NCBI RefSeq assembly: GCF_003864295.1
Contig: NZ_BDQK01000003.1
Location: 171,642 to 235,641, forward strand
Direction: 5' to 3'
DNA: 64,000 bases
Source: Aphanothece sacrum FPU1
Lineage (GTDB): Bacteria > Cyanobacteriota > Cyanobacteriia > Cyanobacteriales > Microcystaceae
How positions within the stretch are numbered: the first letter of the stretch is position 1; every line of letters begins with the position of its first letter. Under the pieces are notes generated by a model. It worked only from the letters and a program-made list of their open reading frames with translations, was not told the DNA's origin and searched no databases. A program made the translations under genes and the position numbers. Below, piece by piece: positions 63,315 to 64,000 of the stretch.

Positions 63315-63708
63315 TTACTAACTAAGTGATTGTTACAATTTGAAACAATTCACTAGGGACAAACTTACTGATAAAGTTGAGTGCGATCGCTCTCCCATCT
63401 GATGAGACTGGTTAGCTACCAGTTGAAATGTTCCCTAACTTTTGGGACATCATGGGAAGCTTCCAAACCTTCCCGTCTTTCTGTTTAGGACTGTTTTAGG
63501 GCTGTAAGGAGGAAACAGGCTTCGGCTTTTACATCTTCGTCGGCCTCGGACAGTTTTAACGGAATGCTCAAATCAGTTAGCTTGAGTCATGCTTGAGCTA
63601 AAACGGCTGTAACAGGGAAATAGGCTCACTTTTTGTTCGGGCTTTTGGGTGATTCATCGGCTTTTGGTTTGGGGTGTTTGGAAAATTCACTATCACCTGA
63701 TTAAAACT
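63315..63708 (+). other. 394-bp non-coding region upstream of IS110-like gene
   Basis: No ORF of note. G+C is higher than around it, with hairpin-forming words (GGGAAGCTTCC, GAGTCATGCTTGAGC) and one TGTTCCCTAA at 63429. In the IS110 family the left end upstream of the transposase encodes the bridge RNA, so this is where one would sit if the protein is a true IS110 recombinase. Confidence 0.4.
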
Positions 63709-64000
63709 ATGAGAGTCGTTGGTATGGACATCGGCAACGGAACGGCAGTCTGTTGTCTACTTGACGTGCTGCCGAACGAACCTAGACAATTTTATATAGA
63801 TCGAAGTCTTTATCATCATTTTGAGGCTAATTCCTCCGATGTTAAAGCGTTACTCGCACTCAAGCCAGATATCGCGGTCTTAGAACCTACAGGAGTTAAT
63901 TACTCTAAAATATGGTCAACGGTTTTGATTGATCACGGCATTGAGGTTAGACTTATAGGACATAATGCCCTAGCGACTCATCGAGATCATCTGGGTTTAC
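63709..64000 (+). CDS. IS110-like DEDD recombinase/transposase, partial
   Basis: 97 residues before the window edge: MRVVGMDIGNGTAVCCLLD with catalytic-type D7, then ALKPDIAVLEPTGVNYSKIW with E59 and VRLIGHNALATHRDHLGL. This is the RuvC-like DEDD N-terminal domain of IS110/Piv-type recombinases; the later acidic residues and the C-terminal domain are outside the window. In cyanobacteria related genes also occur as stable parts of plasmids and islands, so mobility is not assured. Confidence 0.75.
   Translation, partial: MRVVGMDIGNGTAVCCLLDVLPNEPRQFYIDRSLYHHFEANSSDVKALLALKPDIAVLEPTGVNYSKIWSTVLIDHGIEVRLIGHNALATHRDHLGL

Larger units (their letters stand above)
51846..64000. mobile_element. Putative integrated mobile element (left end to beyond window)
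   Basis: Boundaries: a host methyltransferase gene is interrupted at about 51.82-51.85 kb; the right end lies outside the window. Content unlike the flanks: an eight-gene operon of unrecognised proteins, a minimal tyrosine recombinase, an XRE repressor with operators, early-type unknown genes and an IS110-like protein, with no housekeeping gene. The word TTAGGGAACA/TGTTCCCTAA occurs 19 times here. No packaging ATPase, portal, relaxase or VirB4 was recognised, so phage, plasmid or ICE cannot be told apart. Confidence 0.7.

Noticed and set aside
51846..64000. Complete prophage or ICE call
   Set aside because: No terminase, portal, capsid, relaxase or VirB4-like gene was recognised, and the right end is outside the window, so only 'mobile element' is supported.

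Overview
The window is cyanobacterial chromosome. The evidence is a divinyl-chlorophyllide reductase of the BciB type, a TxlA/HCF164-like thioredoxin, DUF751/Ycf33, DUF2996 and the DUF3038-DUF4335 pair, frequent GCGATCGC (HIP1-type) octamers, heptanucleotide tandem repeats, and a group I intron in tRNA-Arg(CCU). The low G+C, the many Uma2 (DUF820) and PEP-CTERM genes, and the dense dispersed palindromes suit a unicellular Chroococcales-type genome (Cyanothece/Crocosphaera/Rippkaea-like). Genus placement is inference.

1-51.8 kb is mostly housekeeping chromosome with small accessory loci between the genes. 0-4 kb: a PEP-CTERM gene tail, a DUF4258/YgiT-type toxin-antitoxin-like pair, a coiled-coil membrane protein and three near-identical tandem Uma2 nucleases. 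4-13 kb: chlorophyll biosynthesis (bciB), a SpoIID-like protein, a homocysteine-biosynthesis (DUF39) protein, an AI-2E-type permease, a second PEP-CTERM protein, a uracil-DNA glycosylase and tRNA-Arg(UCU). 13-31 kb: mnmG, nagZ-rbfA-DUF751, a GHL10 glycosidase-like protein, a broken BrnT toxin with a surviving antitoxin candidate, a prohibitin homologue, a NIL-ferredoxin, txlA, groEL with a perfect CIRCE operator, the siroheme pair sirB/cbiX-cobA, an ftsL-like gene with ftsI, and ispF. 31-51.8 kb: DUF3038-DUF4335, a HigBA-like system, a collapsed TPR-TIR gene followed by a relic that looks like a diversity-generating-retroelement variable region, speA, purE, nagA, a PHP phosphatase, the split tRNA-Arg(CCU), ftsH, lipA, a CobW GTPase, a voltage-gated-type channel with a zinc ribbon, gloB, a CNNM/CorC-like protein, an SGNH hydrolase and a Gfo/Idh oxidoreductase.

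From about 51.84 kb to the window end lies a different kind of DNA that begins inside a truncated methyltransferase gene. I read it as an integrated mobile element. It has a tightly packed eight-gene minus-strand operon of unrecognised proteins (57.9 to 51.9 kb) ending in an L,D-transpeptidase-like envelope enzyme. It also has a minimal tyrosine recombinase, small zinc-ribbon and unknown proteins, an XRE-type repressor with a 17-bp inverted-repeat operator, a divergent early-type operon, and an IS110-like DEDD protein running off the end. A 10-bp word (TTAGGGAACA / TGTTCCCTAA) occurs 19 times by my count in this 12 kb, and I did not notice it in the preceding 51 kb. It lies in intergenic DNA and, in several frames, inside genes.

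The most interesting items are this island with its unknown operon and word repeat, the DGR-like variable region attached to a TIR-domain gene relic, and the co-occurrence of DUF39 and NIL-ferredoxin genes, which points to direct sulfuration of aspartate semialdehyde to homocysteine. Also notable is a set of non-coding repeats, including a MITE-like element with terminal inverted repeats and palindromes sharing GTAGGGG/CCCCTAC ends.
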